From contig CAJUJO010000001.1 in assembly GCA_910586675.1 (NCBI GenBank), positions 1 to 64,000 on the forward strand: 64,000 nucleotides of DNA. Reading direction: 5' to 3'. Both the position numbers and the translations under genes were made by a program. Below the pieces are notes generated by a model that saw nothing but the letters and a program-made list of their open reading frames with translations, was not told the DNA's origin and did not search any database. Shown piece after piece: positions 34,643 through 43,486 of this stretch. The DNA is from an uncultured Christensenellaceae bacterium (GTDB lineage Bacteria > Bacillota > Clostridia > Christensenellales > Borkfalkiaceae). Every line of letters begins with the position of its first letter. Positions within the stretch are counted from its first letter, which is position 1.

Positions 34643-35172
34643 TGAAAAAACCGTCCAAATCGTTTGAAATAGCGCTTTCGGCAATCGCCTGTGCGGTCGC
34701 GGCGGCGTTCTTAATGCTCGGCTCGCTCAATCCGTTTTTGCTTGCGACGGGCTATCTCGTCGGCGCGTTCGCCCTCATGACGCCTCTCTCCAAGGGGTTC
34801 GTGTGGGGGAGCGCGCTCGCCTTTTTGGGCGCGTGCTTGCTTGCGCTCCCTTTGAGTTTGTGGAAAATCGTGCCCTTCGCCGCATTTTTCGGAATTCACC
34901 CGATCGTCAACTATCTGCAAAAAAAATACGTAAAAAAAAGTCTTTTCAATTGGCTCGTTTTCGCCGCGAAAGCCGTCTGGTTCGATTGCGCCATGCTCCT
35001 TTCCTGGTACGTTCTCACTTCCATGGCGGGAATGACCTTTCCCGATTGGATCACGGAATTTCTCTATCTCGTTATCTTTGCGGGAGGTACGCTCTTTTTC
35101 GTTGCATACGATTATATGATAATACTCTGTCAGAGGTCTGTTGACCTTGCGGTACGCAGAATACGGAGGTAA
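34642..35172 (+). CDS. Polytopic membrane protein of the DUF5685 cassette
   Basis: 176 residues with about five transmembrane helices (about 9-27, 30-47, 50-68, 74-90 and 115-155) and a basic C-terminal end. The overall shape resembles ECF-transporter S components or other small substrate-binding membrane proteins, but no signature confirms this. It overlaps the J-like gene by 1 nt and is followed 2 nt later by rlmD. Confidence 0.65.
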   Translation: MKKPSKSFEIALSAIACAVAAAFLMLGSLNPFLLATGYLVGAFALMTPLSKGFVWGSALAFLGACLLALPLSLWKIVPFAAFFGIHPIVNYLQKKYVKKSLFNWLVFAAKAVWFDCAMLLSWYVLTSMAGMTFPDWITEFLYLVIFAGGTLFFVAYDYMIILCQRSVDLAVRRIRR

Positions 35173-35174
35173 TC

Positions 35175-36560
35175 ATGGAAAAGAATGCGGAATTTACCGG
35201 CGTTTGCGAAGCGTTCGGCTCCAACGGCGAGGGGATCGTTAAAAGCGGCGGCTTCACGGTGTTCGTGCCGCAGCTCCTTCCCGGGGAGAAGGCGCGCGTC
35301 AAAGTGCTCAAAACAAAGGGAAATATCGCATATGGCAGGGCGGAGGAAATTTTTACGCCCGCCGAGGACAGGGTGCGCCCCAAGTGCGCCGTCTTTTCCC
35401 GCTGCGGCGGCTGTCAGCTGCAGCACTTGCGCTACCGCGCGCAGCTGAAATATAAGTCCGACCTCGTGCGCGACGCTCTGCGCAAAATCGGCGGTATTTC
35501 TTCGGAAGTGCCCCTCTGCGAGCGCAGCGACAGGGAATACGGTTACAGAAATAAGTTACAGCTCCCGATCGGGCGCTGTGCGGAGGGCAATGCCGTCGGG
35601 TTCTATGCCGAGCGCTCCCACCGCATCGTCAGAACGGAGGAATGCCCTATTCATCCCGCATGGGCGGAAAGGGTTATCTCTGCCGTAACCCGTTTCATGG
35701 ATACGTGCGGGTTGGACGGCTACGACGAACGCACGGGAGAAGGGCAGCTCCGCCATATCGTCGTGCGGGAGCTCAAAGGGAAATTTATCGTTACGCTCGT
35801 TACTGCCGCGCGCGAACTCAAAGGAATTGATTTCTTCGTCCATCTGTTGGACGAAATATTCCCCGAATATTCGCTGTATCTCAATCTTAACGCAAAGAAT
35901 ACCAACGTCGTGTTCGGCGAGGAATTTATCCTCGTCAAGGGGAAGGGCGTTTACGAGTGCACGGAAAACGGAATCACGTTCGAGGCGGGGGCGAGCACGT
36001 TCGTGCAGGTCAACGAGGGCGTGCGCACGAAGCTCTACGAAAAAGCCGTTTCGTTCGCGGAAGAGGGGGAAACGGTGATCGACTGCTACGCGGGCGGCGG
36101 ACTGATGACGGCGATGTTTGCTCGCAAGTGCGGGCGGGCGTTCGGGATCGAAGTTGTGCCCGAGGCGAGCGTCTGCGCCGACAGCCTAAAAGCAAAAAAC
36201 GGACTTGCGGATAAAATGTTCAACGTCTGCGGAAAGGTGGAAGAAAAGCTTTCGCTAATCCTTTCCCGCGAGAAGGGCGCCGCCGTCGTGCTCGACCCGC
36301 CCCGTTCGGGCGCGGAGCGGAGCGTGCTCAAAGAGCTTATTGCGCAGAACGTTCGGAAGGTTATCATGATTTCCTGCAATCCCGCGACGCTCGCACGCGA
36401 TTTGGGTATTTTAACGGGGAGTTTGAAGGAAACGGAGTCGGGCGAGCTCGTCAAATCGGAGACGGCGGACGGGAACTATAAAATAGATTTTATTCAGCCG
36501 TACGACATGTTCCCGCAAACCAAGTGGGCGGAGACGTTGGTCGTGCTTACGCGCAAATAA
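35175..36560 (+). CDS. rlmD: 23S rRNA (uracil-5-)-methyltransferase RlmD/RlmCD type
   Basis: 461 residues. N-terminal TRAM domain (FTGVCEAFGSNGEGIVKSGGFTVFVP), then a [4Fe-4S] cysteine set (CAVFSRCGGCQLQHL), a SAM-binding domain (VIDCYAGGGLMTAMFA) and catalytic SCNPATLARD with DPPRSG. It makes 5-methyluridine in 23S rRNA (U1939 or U747). RBS GGAGGTAATC. Likely the last gene of the run beginning at trpS or DUF5685. Confidence 0.92.
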   Translation: MEKNAEFTGVCEAFGSNGEGIVKSGGFTVFVPQLLPGEKARVKVLKTKGNIAYGRAEEIFTPAEDRVRPKCAVFSRCGGCQLQHLRYRAQLKYKSDLVRDALRKIGGISSEVPLCERSDREYGYRNKLQLPIGRCAEGNAVGFYAERSHRIVRTEECPIHPAWAERVISAVTRFMDTCGLDGYDERTGEGQLRHIVVRELKGKFIVTLVTAARELKGIDFFVHLLDEIFPEYSLYLNLNAKNTNVVFGEEFILVKGKGVYECTENGITFEAGASTFVQVNEGVRTKLYEKAVSFAEEGETVIDCYAGGGLMTAMFARKCGRAFGIEVVPEASVCADSLKAKNGLADKMFNVCGKVEEKLSLILSREKGAAVVLDPPRSGAERSVLKELIAQNVRKVIMISCNPATLARDLGILTGSLKETESGELVKSETADGNYKIDFIQPYDMFPQTKWAETLVVLTRK

Positions 36561-36577
36561 CAAAAGGGGAGACGGTT

Positions 36578-36760
36578 ATGAAAAAATACACCTATTTAAC
36601 GGAATCTGTTTCGTACGCGTTCAGCAAAAAGAATCTTGTTGCCAAGCTGGACGAGTTGATTGGAACAAGGGCGCAGGAGGGCTGGCGGCTCTTTCAGTTT
36701 GAGTTCAGCGATTGGATGGGCGCGTGCGTCGTCGTGTTTGAAAGGGAATTCGAGGAATAA
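36578..36760 (+). CDS. DUF4177 domain protein
   Basis: 60 residues from the ATG behind GGGGAGACGGTT. The pattern YTYLTESV, ELIGTRAQEGWRLFQFEF, VVFERE is the DUF4177 consensus, a small alpha-beta domain of unknown function. It lies 17 nt after rlmD. Confidence 0.8.
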   Translation: MKKYTYLTESVSYAFSKKNLVAKLDELIGTRAQEGWRLFQFEFSDWMGACVVVFEREFEE

Positions 36761-36773
36761 CGGAGAAAATATT

Positions 36774-37115
36774 ATGCCTTTTATCGATTGCAAAATAACA
36801 GAGCAGCTTTCCGATGACAAGAAAGAAATCGTAAAAACCAAGCTGGGACAAGCCGTGTCGCTGCTGCATAAGAGCGAAAACTAATTAATGGTCGGCTTGT
36901 GCGGCGGATACGATCTGTTCATGGCGGGCAAAAAATTACGGAAGGGCGCGTACGTTTCGGTCAGTCTGTACGGCAATGCGACCTCCGCCGACTATGAAAA
37001 TATGACGGGAGCCATATGCTCCATTCTGCGCGAAGAGCTATCCATACCCGCGGAGTCGGTGTACGTAACTTATCACGGCATTGCCGACTGGGGTTGGAAC
37101 GGCTCTAATTTCTGA
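36774..37115 (+). pseudogene. MIF-like (phenylpyruvate tautomerase) gene interrupted by one in-frame TAA
   Basis: Read through, the frame gives a 113-residue protein of the macrophage-migration-inhibitory-factor/tautomerase family ending in the typical WGWNGSNF. Codon 37 (36882-36884) is TAA, at a position where relatives carry an aromatic residue before LMVG. Upstream is MPFIDCKITEQLSDDKK through KSEN; downstream, in the same frame, is LMVGLCGGYDLF to the end. Everything else is intact, so this is a very recent nonsense mutation, a base-call error, or two pieces (an ATG at 36888 could restart). The first residues here are MP, and Pro-1 is the catalytic base of the family. Confidence 0.75.
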
Positions 37116-37122
37116 TAACAAA

Positions 37123-37139
37123 AACAAGTTTAACTTGTT
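37123..37139. repeat. 17-bp inverted repeat upstream of the flavodiiron gene
   Basis: AACAAGT-TTA-ACTTGTT, a perfect palindrome 83 nt before the flavodiiron start. It could be an operator; the stem is short and no T-run follows, so a terminator is less likely. Confidence 0.4.
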
Positions 37140-37221
37140 GCGTTTCGGGCAATTCTTTTAACGATAGCGCGGCGTAAAATGCCGTGCCGAGAAAATAAAA
37201 CGATTTGGAGAAAAACAGTTT

Positions 37222-38430
37222 ATGTACAACACGATACCGCTTGCCGAAGATTTATTTTACGTCGGCGCGAGTAATCGGCGGCTCTCTCTGTTCGAGGGCG
37301 CCTATCCCGTGCCGCGCGGCGTTTCCTATAATTCCTATTTGCTGATTGACGGAAAGACCGTTCTTTTCGACACCGCCGACGCTTCGGTGGAAGATTTGTT
37401 TTTGGAAAACGTCGAGCGCGCGCTCGGCGGGAGAGAACTCGACTATCTCGTCGTTCATCACGCCGAACCCGACCATTCCGCATGCGTTTGCCGCATTCTG
37501 GAACGGTATCCTTCCGCCGTCGTGCTCGCTTCCGCAAAGGCGATTCAGATGTTGAAGAATTTCTGCGGGGAGCTGCCCGCGCGTTCTGTTGCCGTCAAAG
37601 AGGGGGATACGGTCAGCGTCGGAAAATATACGCTGCAATTTATTTCCGCGCCGATGATTCACTGGCCCGAGGTCATGTTCACGTATATTCCCGAACGGGA
37701 AATGCTGTTTACCGCCGACGCGTTCGGCACGTTCGGCGCGCTCGATGGGAGCGTGTTTGCCGACGAGCTACATTTCGAGCGCGACTTTTTAAGCGAGGCG
37801 CGCAGGTATTATTTCAATATCGTGGGCAAGTACGGCGCGCAGGTGCAGAGCGCGCTCAAAAAGCTATCGGACAAACCGCTTTCGCTCGTCTGTCCGCTGC
37901 ACGGCCCCGTCTGGCGGAGCGGTTTTTCTTCCTATCTCGAAACATACGGGAAGTGGAGTGCTTATCTCCCCGAAGAGAGAGGCGTCGTGATTTTTTACGC
38001 TTCCGTTTACGGACATACGAAAAATGCGGCGGAGCTCCTCGCTTCCGCGCTCGCCGCGGAAGGCGTACGGGAAGTGCGAACATACGACGTTTCGGTTACG
38101 CACGGCTCGGAGATGCTCGCCGAAGCCTTTCGCTATTCTCACGCGGTGTTCGCTTCCGTAACGCTCAATGCGGGGATATTCCCCGCCATGGAACAATTGA
38201 TAAACGAATTGAAAGCGCATAATTTCCAAAATCGGAAATACGCTATCATTGAAAACGGTTCGTGGGCGCCGCAGGCAGGCGCTTTGATCGAAGCGCAGCT
38301 TTCCGCGCTGAAAAATACCGAAAAGGTCGGGGAAACGGTGAAAATGATTTCCGCTCTTTCGGAGCAGGGCGCGGCGGATTTGCGCGTTTTAGCAAAAAAT
38401 ATCGCGGACGATGTCTGCGGTAAAATATAG
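37222..38430 (+). CDS. fprA: Flavodiiron protein (FprA, A-type flavoprotein)
   Basis: 402 residues. The N-terminal beta-lactamase-like diiron domain has the HxExDH ligand set (HHAEPDHSACV), with further ligands in MIHWPEVM, TADAFGTFG and CPLHGPVWR. The C-terminal flavodoxin domain binds FMN (FYASVYGHTKNAAELLA). These cytoplasmic enzymes reduce O2 to water or NO to N2O in strict anaerobes. The rubredoxin encoded 11 nt downstream is the expected electron donor. Confidence 0.94.
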   Translation: MYNTIPLAEDLFYVGASNRRLSLFEGAYPVPRGVSYNSYLLIDGKTVLFDTADASVEDLFLENVERALGGRELDYLVVHHAEPDHSACVCRILERYPSAVVLASAKAIQMLKNFCGELPARSVAVKEGDTVSVGKYTLQFISAPMIHWPEVMFTYIPEREMLFTADAFGTFGALDGSVFADELHFERDFLSEARRYYFNIVGKYGAQVQSALKKLSDKPLSLVCPLHGPVWRSGFSSYLETYGKWSAYLPEERGVVIFYASVYGHTKNAAELLASALAAEGVREVRTYDVSVTHGSEMLAEAFRYSHAVFASVTLNAGIFPAMEQLINELKAHNFQNRKYAIIENGSWAPQAGALIEAQLSALKNTEKVGETVKMISALSEQGAADLRVLAKNIADDVCGKI

Positions 38431-38441
38431 GAGGTATTGTT

Positions 38442-38597
38442 ATGAAATTTATTTGCAATGTGTGCGGCTATGAGTACGACGAAGATCTCGGCGATCCCGA
38501 TAACGGTATCGCGCCCGGAACGAAATGGCAAGACGTTCCCGACGATTTCACCTGTCCGCTGTGCGGCGTGGGGAAAGAGGACTTTTCCGCCGAATAA
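38442..38597 (+). CDS. rub: Rubredoxin
   Basis: 51 residues, standard length. Two CxxC iron ligand pairs (CNVCGY and CPLCGVGK) and the conserved YEYDEDLGDPDNGIAPGT and FTCP context. It binds one Fe(Cys)4. RBS AGGAGGTATTGTT. Directly behind fprA and almost certainly co-transcribed to feed electrons to it. Confidence 0.95.
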   Translation: MKFICNVCGYEYDEDLGDPDNGIAPGTKWQDVPDDFTCPLCGVGKEDFSAE

Positions 38598-38669
38598 GTT
38601 CGGCAACGGTGCAAACGGCCGCCTTCGGGCGGTCGCTTGCGTTAAAAAAGGTATTTTCCCGAAAAACGG

Positions 38670-38698
38670 TTGAAACAAAATAAAAAGTGTGATATATT
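38670..38698 (+). promoter_or_regulatory. Promoter of lon-engB
   Basis: TTGAAA (38670-38675), 17-bp spacer, TATATT (38693-38698). A GC hairpin (GGCCGCC-TTCG-GGCGGTC) lies upstream near 38619-38636 without a T-run. No HrcA (CIRCE) or CtsR-type operator is visible. Confidence 0.75.
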
Positions 38699-38730
38699 TA
38701 TAGGACGGAACAGACGGACGGGAGGAAGCA

Positions 38731-41058
38731 ATGGCAGAAACAAATCCTATAAAGACTTTGCCGGTCATTCCCATGCGGGCGCAGGTCGTATTTCCCAATA
38801 CGAGCGTTGCGTTCGACGCGGGCCGCGGGGTGTCGCTCGCGGCGATCGAGCGCGCCGACTCGCGCGATAAGCTGGTATTTATCGTCAAACAAAAAAATTC
38901 CGAACAGGAAATTCCCGATGCGGACGGTTTATTTGAAGCGGGCACGGTCGCCCGTATCCGCCAGACGACCCGCCTTCCCGGAGACCGCGTCCGCGTATAC
39001 GCCGAAGGGCTGTACCGCGCGCGTGCGAAGGAGTATCGCGCGGAGGACGGCTGTATATTGACGGAAGCGGAAGAGATCCGTTCCGTGCACGGCGACCTTA
39101 CGTTGGAAGAAGCGTATTTCCGCACGGCGAAGGAGCTGGTGCGCGAAATCGTCGCGGGAGACGGTAAATTTTCCAAAGAGTTTGAAGCGACCGTTTCCGT
39201 ATTGACGGATATCGACGCCTATATCGACGCGTGCGCGCACAACATGCGCCTGAAAGAGGAGACAAAGCAGCAATTGCTCGGCGAAGACCGCCTCTTGCGA
39301 CGGCTCAAACTGTTCGAGCAGTGCCTCAACGACGAGTTGGAAATAACGCGTTTGGAGCGGAAAATCGCGCAGGACGTCCGCCGCAATATCGATAAGTCGC
39401 AGAAGGAATATTTTCTGCGCGAACAACTCAAAGCCATTCATGCGGAACTGGGCGATGACGTAGAGGAAAATATAAAGTTAAAGGAAAAAATTCTGGAAAA
39501 GAAGCTCCCCGCCGAGGTGGAAGAAAAGGCGTTGCAGGAGCTCGGCCGAATGGATAAAATGCCGCCCTCTTCGCCCGAATACACCGTGCTCCGCAACTAT
39601 GCCGACTGGCTCATCGACCTTCCCTGGAACGAGGAGACGGAGGATACCGAATCGCTCGCGGATGTGGAAAAGGTCTTAAACGCCGACCATTACGGTCTGG
39701 AAAAAATCAAAGAGCGCGTCGTGGAGTACCTCGCCGTGCTTAAGCTTACGGGCGAGTTGAAAGCGCCCATTCTGTGTTTGGTCGGGCCGCCCGGCGTGGG
39801 CAAGACGAGCGTCGCCCGTTCGATCGCGCGCGCGCTCGGCAGGAAGTTCGTCCGCATGAGTCTGGGCGGGCTAAAAGACGAGGCGGAGATCCGCGGGCAC
39901 AGGCGCACGTATATCGGCGCGATGCCGGGGCGCATCGTCTACGAGATGAAGAACGCCGGCTCGGTTAATCCCGTGTTTCTGCTCGACGAAATCGACAAAC
40001 TTTCGTCCGATCTGCGCGGCGACCCTTCGAGCGCGCTCTTAGAGGTGCTCGACCCCGAGCAGAACTGCACCTTCCGCGACCGCTACCTGGAAGTGCCGTA
40101 CGACCTATCCAAGGTCATGTTCATCGCCACGGCAAACGCGCTCGACACCATTCCTTCGCCCTTGCGCGACAGAATGGAAATCATCGAGCTTTCGGGCTAT
40201 ACGCCCGACGAAAAGGAGGAAATCGCAAAGCGTTACCTCGTTCCCAAAAAGCGCAAGGAGAACGGGCTTACCGAGGGCAATTTACGCTTTACCGAAGGCG
40301 CGATTTCCGACATGATAGACGGTTACACGATGGAGGCGGGGGTGCGTGGATTGGAACGCACCATCGGCACCGTTTGCAGAAAGTCCGCCGTGCGGATCGC
40401 AAAGGGAGAAAACAAGCGCATCACCGTAAATTCCGCCAACCTCGAAGATTTCCTCGGCGCAAAGCGATTCCTGCACGAGAACGACCTGCCCGAAGCGGAC
40501 GAGGTGGGCGCGGCAACGGGGCTTGCCTGGACGGCGGTCGGCGGCACGACGCTCACCATCGAGGTTTCCGCCATGCAGGGCAAGGGGGATATTCTGCTCA
40601 CGGGCAAGCTCGGCGACGTTATGAAGGAGTCCGCCCGCGCGGCAATCAGCTATCTGCGCGCCCATGCCGACAAGTACGGCATCGATACGGACGAGTTTGA
40701 AAAGAAGGACATCCACATTCATATTCCCGAGGGGGCTACTCCCAAGGACGGGCCGAGCGCGGGCATTACCATGGCAACCGCCATCCTTTCGGCGTTTACT
40801 GGTCAGCCCGTGCGCCGCGACGTGGCGATGACGGGAGAAATCACGCTGCGCGGCAAGGTGCTCCCCATCGGCGGATTAAAGGAAAAGGCGCTCGCCGCCA
40901 GCCGCATCGGAATCAAAGACGTCATCATTCCCGAAGAGAATAAAAAGGACGTGGAGGAAATTCCCGAAAACGTCCGCAAAAACATTAATTTCATCTGCGT
41001 GAACGACGTCGATCAGGTGTTCCGCAACGCGGTAACGGGGCTTTCGTATGGTAATTAA
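38731..41058 (+). CDS. lon: ATP-dependent protease Lon
   Basis: 775 residues, full length. N-terminal substrate-binding LAN domain (LPVIPMRAQVVFPNTSV), coiled coil, AAA+ module with Walker A GPPGVGKTS and Walker B VFLLDEIDKL, and a C-terminal Ser-Lys protease (PKDGPSAGITMATA, with Lys in GGLKEKALAASR). It degrades misfolded and regulatory proteins in the cytoplasm. It overlaps engB by 11 nt; the lon-engB pairing is common in Firmicutes. Confidence 0.97.
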   Translation: MAETNPIKTLPVIPMRAQVVFPNTSVAFDAGRGVSLAAIERADSRDKLVFIVKQKNSEQEIPDADGLFEAGTVARIRQTTRLPGDRVRVYAEGLYRARAKEYRAEDGCILTEAEEIRSVHGDLTLEEAYFRTAKELVREIVAGDGKFSKEFEATVSVLTDIDAYIDACAHNMRLKEETKQQLLGEDRLLRRLKLFEQCLNDELEITRLERKIAQDVRRNIDKSQKEYFLREQLKAIHAELGDDVEENIKLKEKILEKKLPAEVEEKALQELGRMDKMPPSSPEYTVLRNYADWLIDLPWNEETEDTESLADVEKVLNADHYGLEKIKERVVEYLAVLKLTGELKAPILCLVGPPGVGKTSVARSIARALGRKFVRMSLGGLKDEAEIRGHRRTYIGAMPGRIVYEMKNAGSVNPVFLLDEIDKLSSDLRGDPSSALLEVLDPEQNCTFRDRYLEVPYDLSKVMFIATANALDTIPSPLRDRMEIIELSGYTPDEKEEIAKRYLVPKKRKENGLTEGNLRFTEGAISDMIDGYTMEAGVRGLERTIGTVCRKSAVRIAKGENKRITVNSANLEDFLGAKRFLHENDLPEADEVGAATGLAWTAVGGTTLTIEVSAMQGKGDILLTGKLGDVMKESARAAISYLRAHADKYGIDTDEFEKKDIHIHIPEGATPKDGPSAGITMATAILSAFTGQPVRRDVAMTGEITLRGKVLPIGGLKEKALAASRIGIKDVIIPEENKKDVEEIPENVRKNINFICVNDVDQVFRNAVTGLSYGN

Positions 41059-41629
41059 GGGCGCTAAATTCATCACTTCGGCAGCGCGGGAGGAACAGTT
41101 TCTCCGCCCCGAAAAGCCCATGATCGCCGTGTGCGGAAAGTCCAACGCGGGCAAGAGCACGCTCATCAACATGCTCGCGGGGCAAAAGCGCCTGGCGAAG
41201 ACGAGCGCGGAGCCGGGCAGGACGCGCCTCGTCAACTATTTCGATTTCGGGCAGTTCTGGCTCGCCGACTTGCCCGGGTACGGCTACGCCGCCGTGTCCC
41301 GTGCGGAAAAAGAAAAATGGGCAAAGACGCTCGACAGCTTTTTTGCGCGCAAAGAGGACGTCGCGCACGTGTTCGTTTTGAGCGACATCCGCCGCGACCC
41401 TTCGGAGGACGATATGCAGATGCTGGAATATCTCAGCTATCATATCATTCCCTTTACCGTGATTGCGACCAAGAGCGACAAGCTCTCCCGCATGAAGGCG
41501 AAGGAACGAATGCGAAAAGTCGCGCAGGGGTTCGGGCTGGGAACGGATAACGTGATCGCCGTATCGGGAACGACGGGCGAAGGAAAAGAAGAGCTGTTGA
41601 AAAAAATAGGGGAATTTCTCGGTTTATGA
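41048..41629 (+). CDS. engB: Ribosome-biogenesis GTPase EngB (YsxC/YihA)
   Basis: 193 residues. G1 GKSNAGKSTL, G3 DLPGYGYA, G4 TKSDKL, and G5 near VSGTTGEG. It helps assemble the 50S subunit. Its start lies in the last codons of lon, so translation is coupled. Confidence 0.96.
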   Translation: MVIKGAKFITSAAREEQFLRPEKPMIAVCGKSNAGKSTLINMLAGQKRLAKTSAEPGRTRLVNYFDFGQFWLADLPGYGYAAVSRAEKEKWAKTLDSFFARKEDVAHVFVLSDIRRDPSEDDMQMLEYLSYHIIPFTVIATKSDKLSRMKAKERMRKVAQGFGLGTDNVIAVSGTTGEGKEELLKKIGEFLGL

Positions 41630-41634
41630 TCGAG

Positions 41635-41675
41635 ATAAAAGAACGCCCGCGCGACTTGCGCAGGCGTTCTTTTAT
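41635..41675 (+). terminator. Terminator of lon-engB
   Basis: Long stem AAGAACGCC/GGCGTTCTT with an inner CGCGC/GCGC pairing, followed by TTTTAT. Confidence 0.85.
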
Positions 41676-41789
41676 AAAAAATTATTTCCGTTTTTGTGAG
41701 CGGCATAAAATAAGTTGACTTTTTTGCGGGAATGCGGGAAAATAAAGGGCGTCGGAAAAGCACAAATAGATTTACGGACGGAAAACGTT

Positions 41790-42650
41790 TTGGATTATCT
41801 TGCAATCATCGTCATCACATTCATATCGGGGGTCGTCGGAACGGGCTTGGGCGGCGTCATCGGCGCGGTGCTCAAACGCGACTCCAATAAAATCGTAAGC
41901 CTTCTGCTGTCGTTTGCGGCGGGGATCATGCTCGCCGTCGTCTGCTTCGATTTAATGAGCGAGCCCGTCCGGATGATGGAAGAAGGCAGGCTGCCCGCGT
42001 ATACGCCGCTTATCGTGGCAATCGCGGTCGCCGTCGGGTACGGGCTGGTCTTTTTGCTCAATTACTTTATTGACAAACGCACCAATCACGAGGTGGAGCA
42101 TATCGACGAAAACCACCCCGCCACCGCCGACGATTTGGACGAGCTCATTCACGCCGACCATTACAGGAAGCACGAACAGGCGAGGTCAAAGCTGTTTGTC
42201 GCCGGTCTGGTCATGATGGCGGCGATTGCGCTCCATAACCTGCCCGAAGGCATGGTGATCGGTGCATCGTACGCCGCGGAAGATAATTTGGTGCAAACGC
42301 TGTTTGCCTCTTCCGGTTTTATCATGGCAATCGTCATCGGGCTCCATAACATACCGGAAGGAATGGCGGTCTCCGTTCCGCTCATCTCGGGCGGAATGAA
42401 AAAGGGCAGGGCAATCGCCCTCACCGCCCTGAGCGGCGCGCCCACGGTGCTCGGCGCTTTGATCGGGTATGCGCTCGGCGGGATCAGCGATATTATGCTC
42501 GTTCTGTCTTTGGGGTTTGCGAGCGGCGCAATGCTCTACGTCGTATTCGGCGAGCTTCTTCCCGAGGCCATTCTCATGTGGAAGAGCAAGCTCCCCGCAT
42601 TCTCTCTCTTTATCGGCGTTTTGGCGGGATTCCTGCTCGTGATGTTTTAA
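41790..42650 (+). CDS. zupT: ZIP-family metal (zinc) transporter
   Basis: About 286 residues, eight transmembrane helices with the ZIP signatures: HNLPEG in helix IV and HNIPEG in helix V, the intramembrane metal site. A His/Asp/Glu-rich cytoplasmic loop (HEVEHIDENH, HADHYRKHEQ) lies between helices III and IV. It imports Zn2+ or other divalent metals, as in ZupT/GufA-type proteins. The start is uncertain: no ATG is available before the first helix. I chose TTG at 41790; a longer frame would open at 41715, but that TTG is probably a -35 box (TTGACT). Confidence 0.85.
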   Translation: MDYLAIIVITFISGVVGTGLGGVIGAVLKRDSNKIVSLLLSFAAGIMLAVVCFDLMSEPVRMMEEGRLPAYTPLIVAIAVAVGYGLVFLLNYFIDKRTNHEVEHIDENHPATADDLDELIHADHYRKHEQARSKLFVAGLVMMAAIALHNLPEGMVIGASYAAEDNLVQTLFASSGFIMAIVIGLHNIPEGMAVSVPLISGGMKKGRAIALTALSGAPTVLGALIGYALGGISDIMLVLSLGFASGAMLYVVFGELLPEAILMWKSKLPAFSLFIGVLAGFLLVMF

Positions 42651-42655
42651 TTTCA

Positions 42656-42694
42656 ATAAAAAATCCGTCCGTTTTCAACGGACGGATTTTTTGT
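42656..42694. terminator. Bidirectional terminator between zupT and the SHOCT gene
   Basis: Stem AAAAATCCGTCCGTT/AACGGACGGATTTTT with loop TTC. T-runs on both strands suit the convergent genes. Confidence 0.93.
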
Positions 42695-42704
42695 TTCCGG
42701 TTCG

Positions 42705-43394
42705 TTATTTATAATTTTTTAACAATTCTTCTTTTTTGTCGTCAAATTCTTGTTCCGTGATCAGCCCCGAATTTCGCAAATCCTGCAATTCTTTTATTTT
42801 ATCCGACAATAACGCATTTTCCGTTTGACGGGTTTCTTTCGTACTCTTTTCTTTGAAGAGGGTAATATCTTCCATGGATATTTTACCTGCCGCCAGATTT
42901 TTCAGCGCCAGTGAAAAAATCAAGAATGCAACGGAAAATATTACATTGCCGATTACGAACAAATAGAAGCCCGCTTCCGTTTGCGTTTCGAGATAGGAGA
43001 AATCTTGTTCCGGAATTTCATAAAAGACGCATGCGACGGCTATGAATATTATGGAAATCAATACAAAGATAATCGATAAAATCGGATAGACGGAATATTT
43101 TTTCGCCCTCTCGCGCCAGTCGGGCTTTGCAAGCGACGATACGCAAAACATGCACAGCATTAGCGCCGCCGCCCAAAACAAGAGGAAAATGATTGAAAAC
43201 AGGGGCGATAGCTTGAATATTCCGACCGTCTGTTTGAATTCGTCGATTACGGTCGGATTATAGCTGCAAAAGGGGCATAAAAAGGATATGATAGAGAGTA
43301 ACATACCGAAAATCATTACATAAAACAATATCCCTGTTCGGCTTTTATAGCCAATTAAAATAGCCATTTCTTTTCGATTGTTTTCTTTTTCCAT
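42705..43394 (-). CDS. Four-helix membrane protein with C-terminal SHOCT domain
   Basis: 229 residues from the ATG behind GAAGGAGATTTAGT. Four transmembrane helices (about 24-44, 63-85, 102-124 and 141-163), then a linker and a SHOCT domain (KIKELQDLRNSGLITEQEFDDKKEELL), a short oligomerisation module. The coding sequence is visibly more AT-rich than its neighbours, suggesting more recent acquisition. It is divergent from a small XRE regulator that shares its upstream region. Function unknown. Confidence 0.8.
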   Translation of the reverse strand: MEKENNRKEMAILIGYKSRTGILFYVMIFGMLLSIISFLCPFCSYNPTVIDEFKQTVGIFKLSPLFSIIFLLFWAAALMLCMFCVSSLAKPDWRERAKKYSVYPILSIIFVLISIIFIAVACVFYEIPEQDFSYLETQTEAGFYLFVIGNVIFSVAFLIFSLALKNLAAGKISMEDITLFKEKSTKETRQTENALLSDKIKELQDLRNSGLITEQEFDDKKEELLKNYK

Positions 43395-43415
43395 ACTAAA
43401 TCTCCTTCGCATTAT

Positions 43416-43431
43416 TATCCCCAAGGGGATA
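43416..43431. promoter_or_regulatory. 16-bp palindrome, candidate operator of the XRE/SHOCT pair
   Basis: TATCCCC-AA-GGGGATA, a perfect inverted repeat in the 92-nt divergent intergenic region. It overlaps the likely -10 region of the minus-strand SHOCT gene. Confidence 0.55.
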
Positions 43432-43486
43432 TTTTCTTTATTTTACTCCCATGGTGCTAATATGTCAAGTATATCGGGAGAAAAAT

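Noticed and set aside
38619..38636. Terminator after rubredoxin
   Set aside because: The hairpin GGCCGCC-TTCG-GGCGGTC is strong but is not followed by a T-run; I left it out as a terminator and mention it only beside the lon promoter.
41715..41789. N-terminal extension of the ZIP transporter starting at TTG 41715
   Set aside because: The extension is polar and cysteine-bearing with no homology, and its TTG is the start of a TTGACT -35-like box. The transporter begins at the first helix near 41790.
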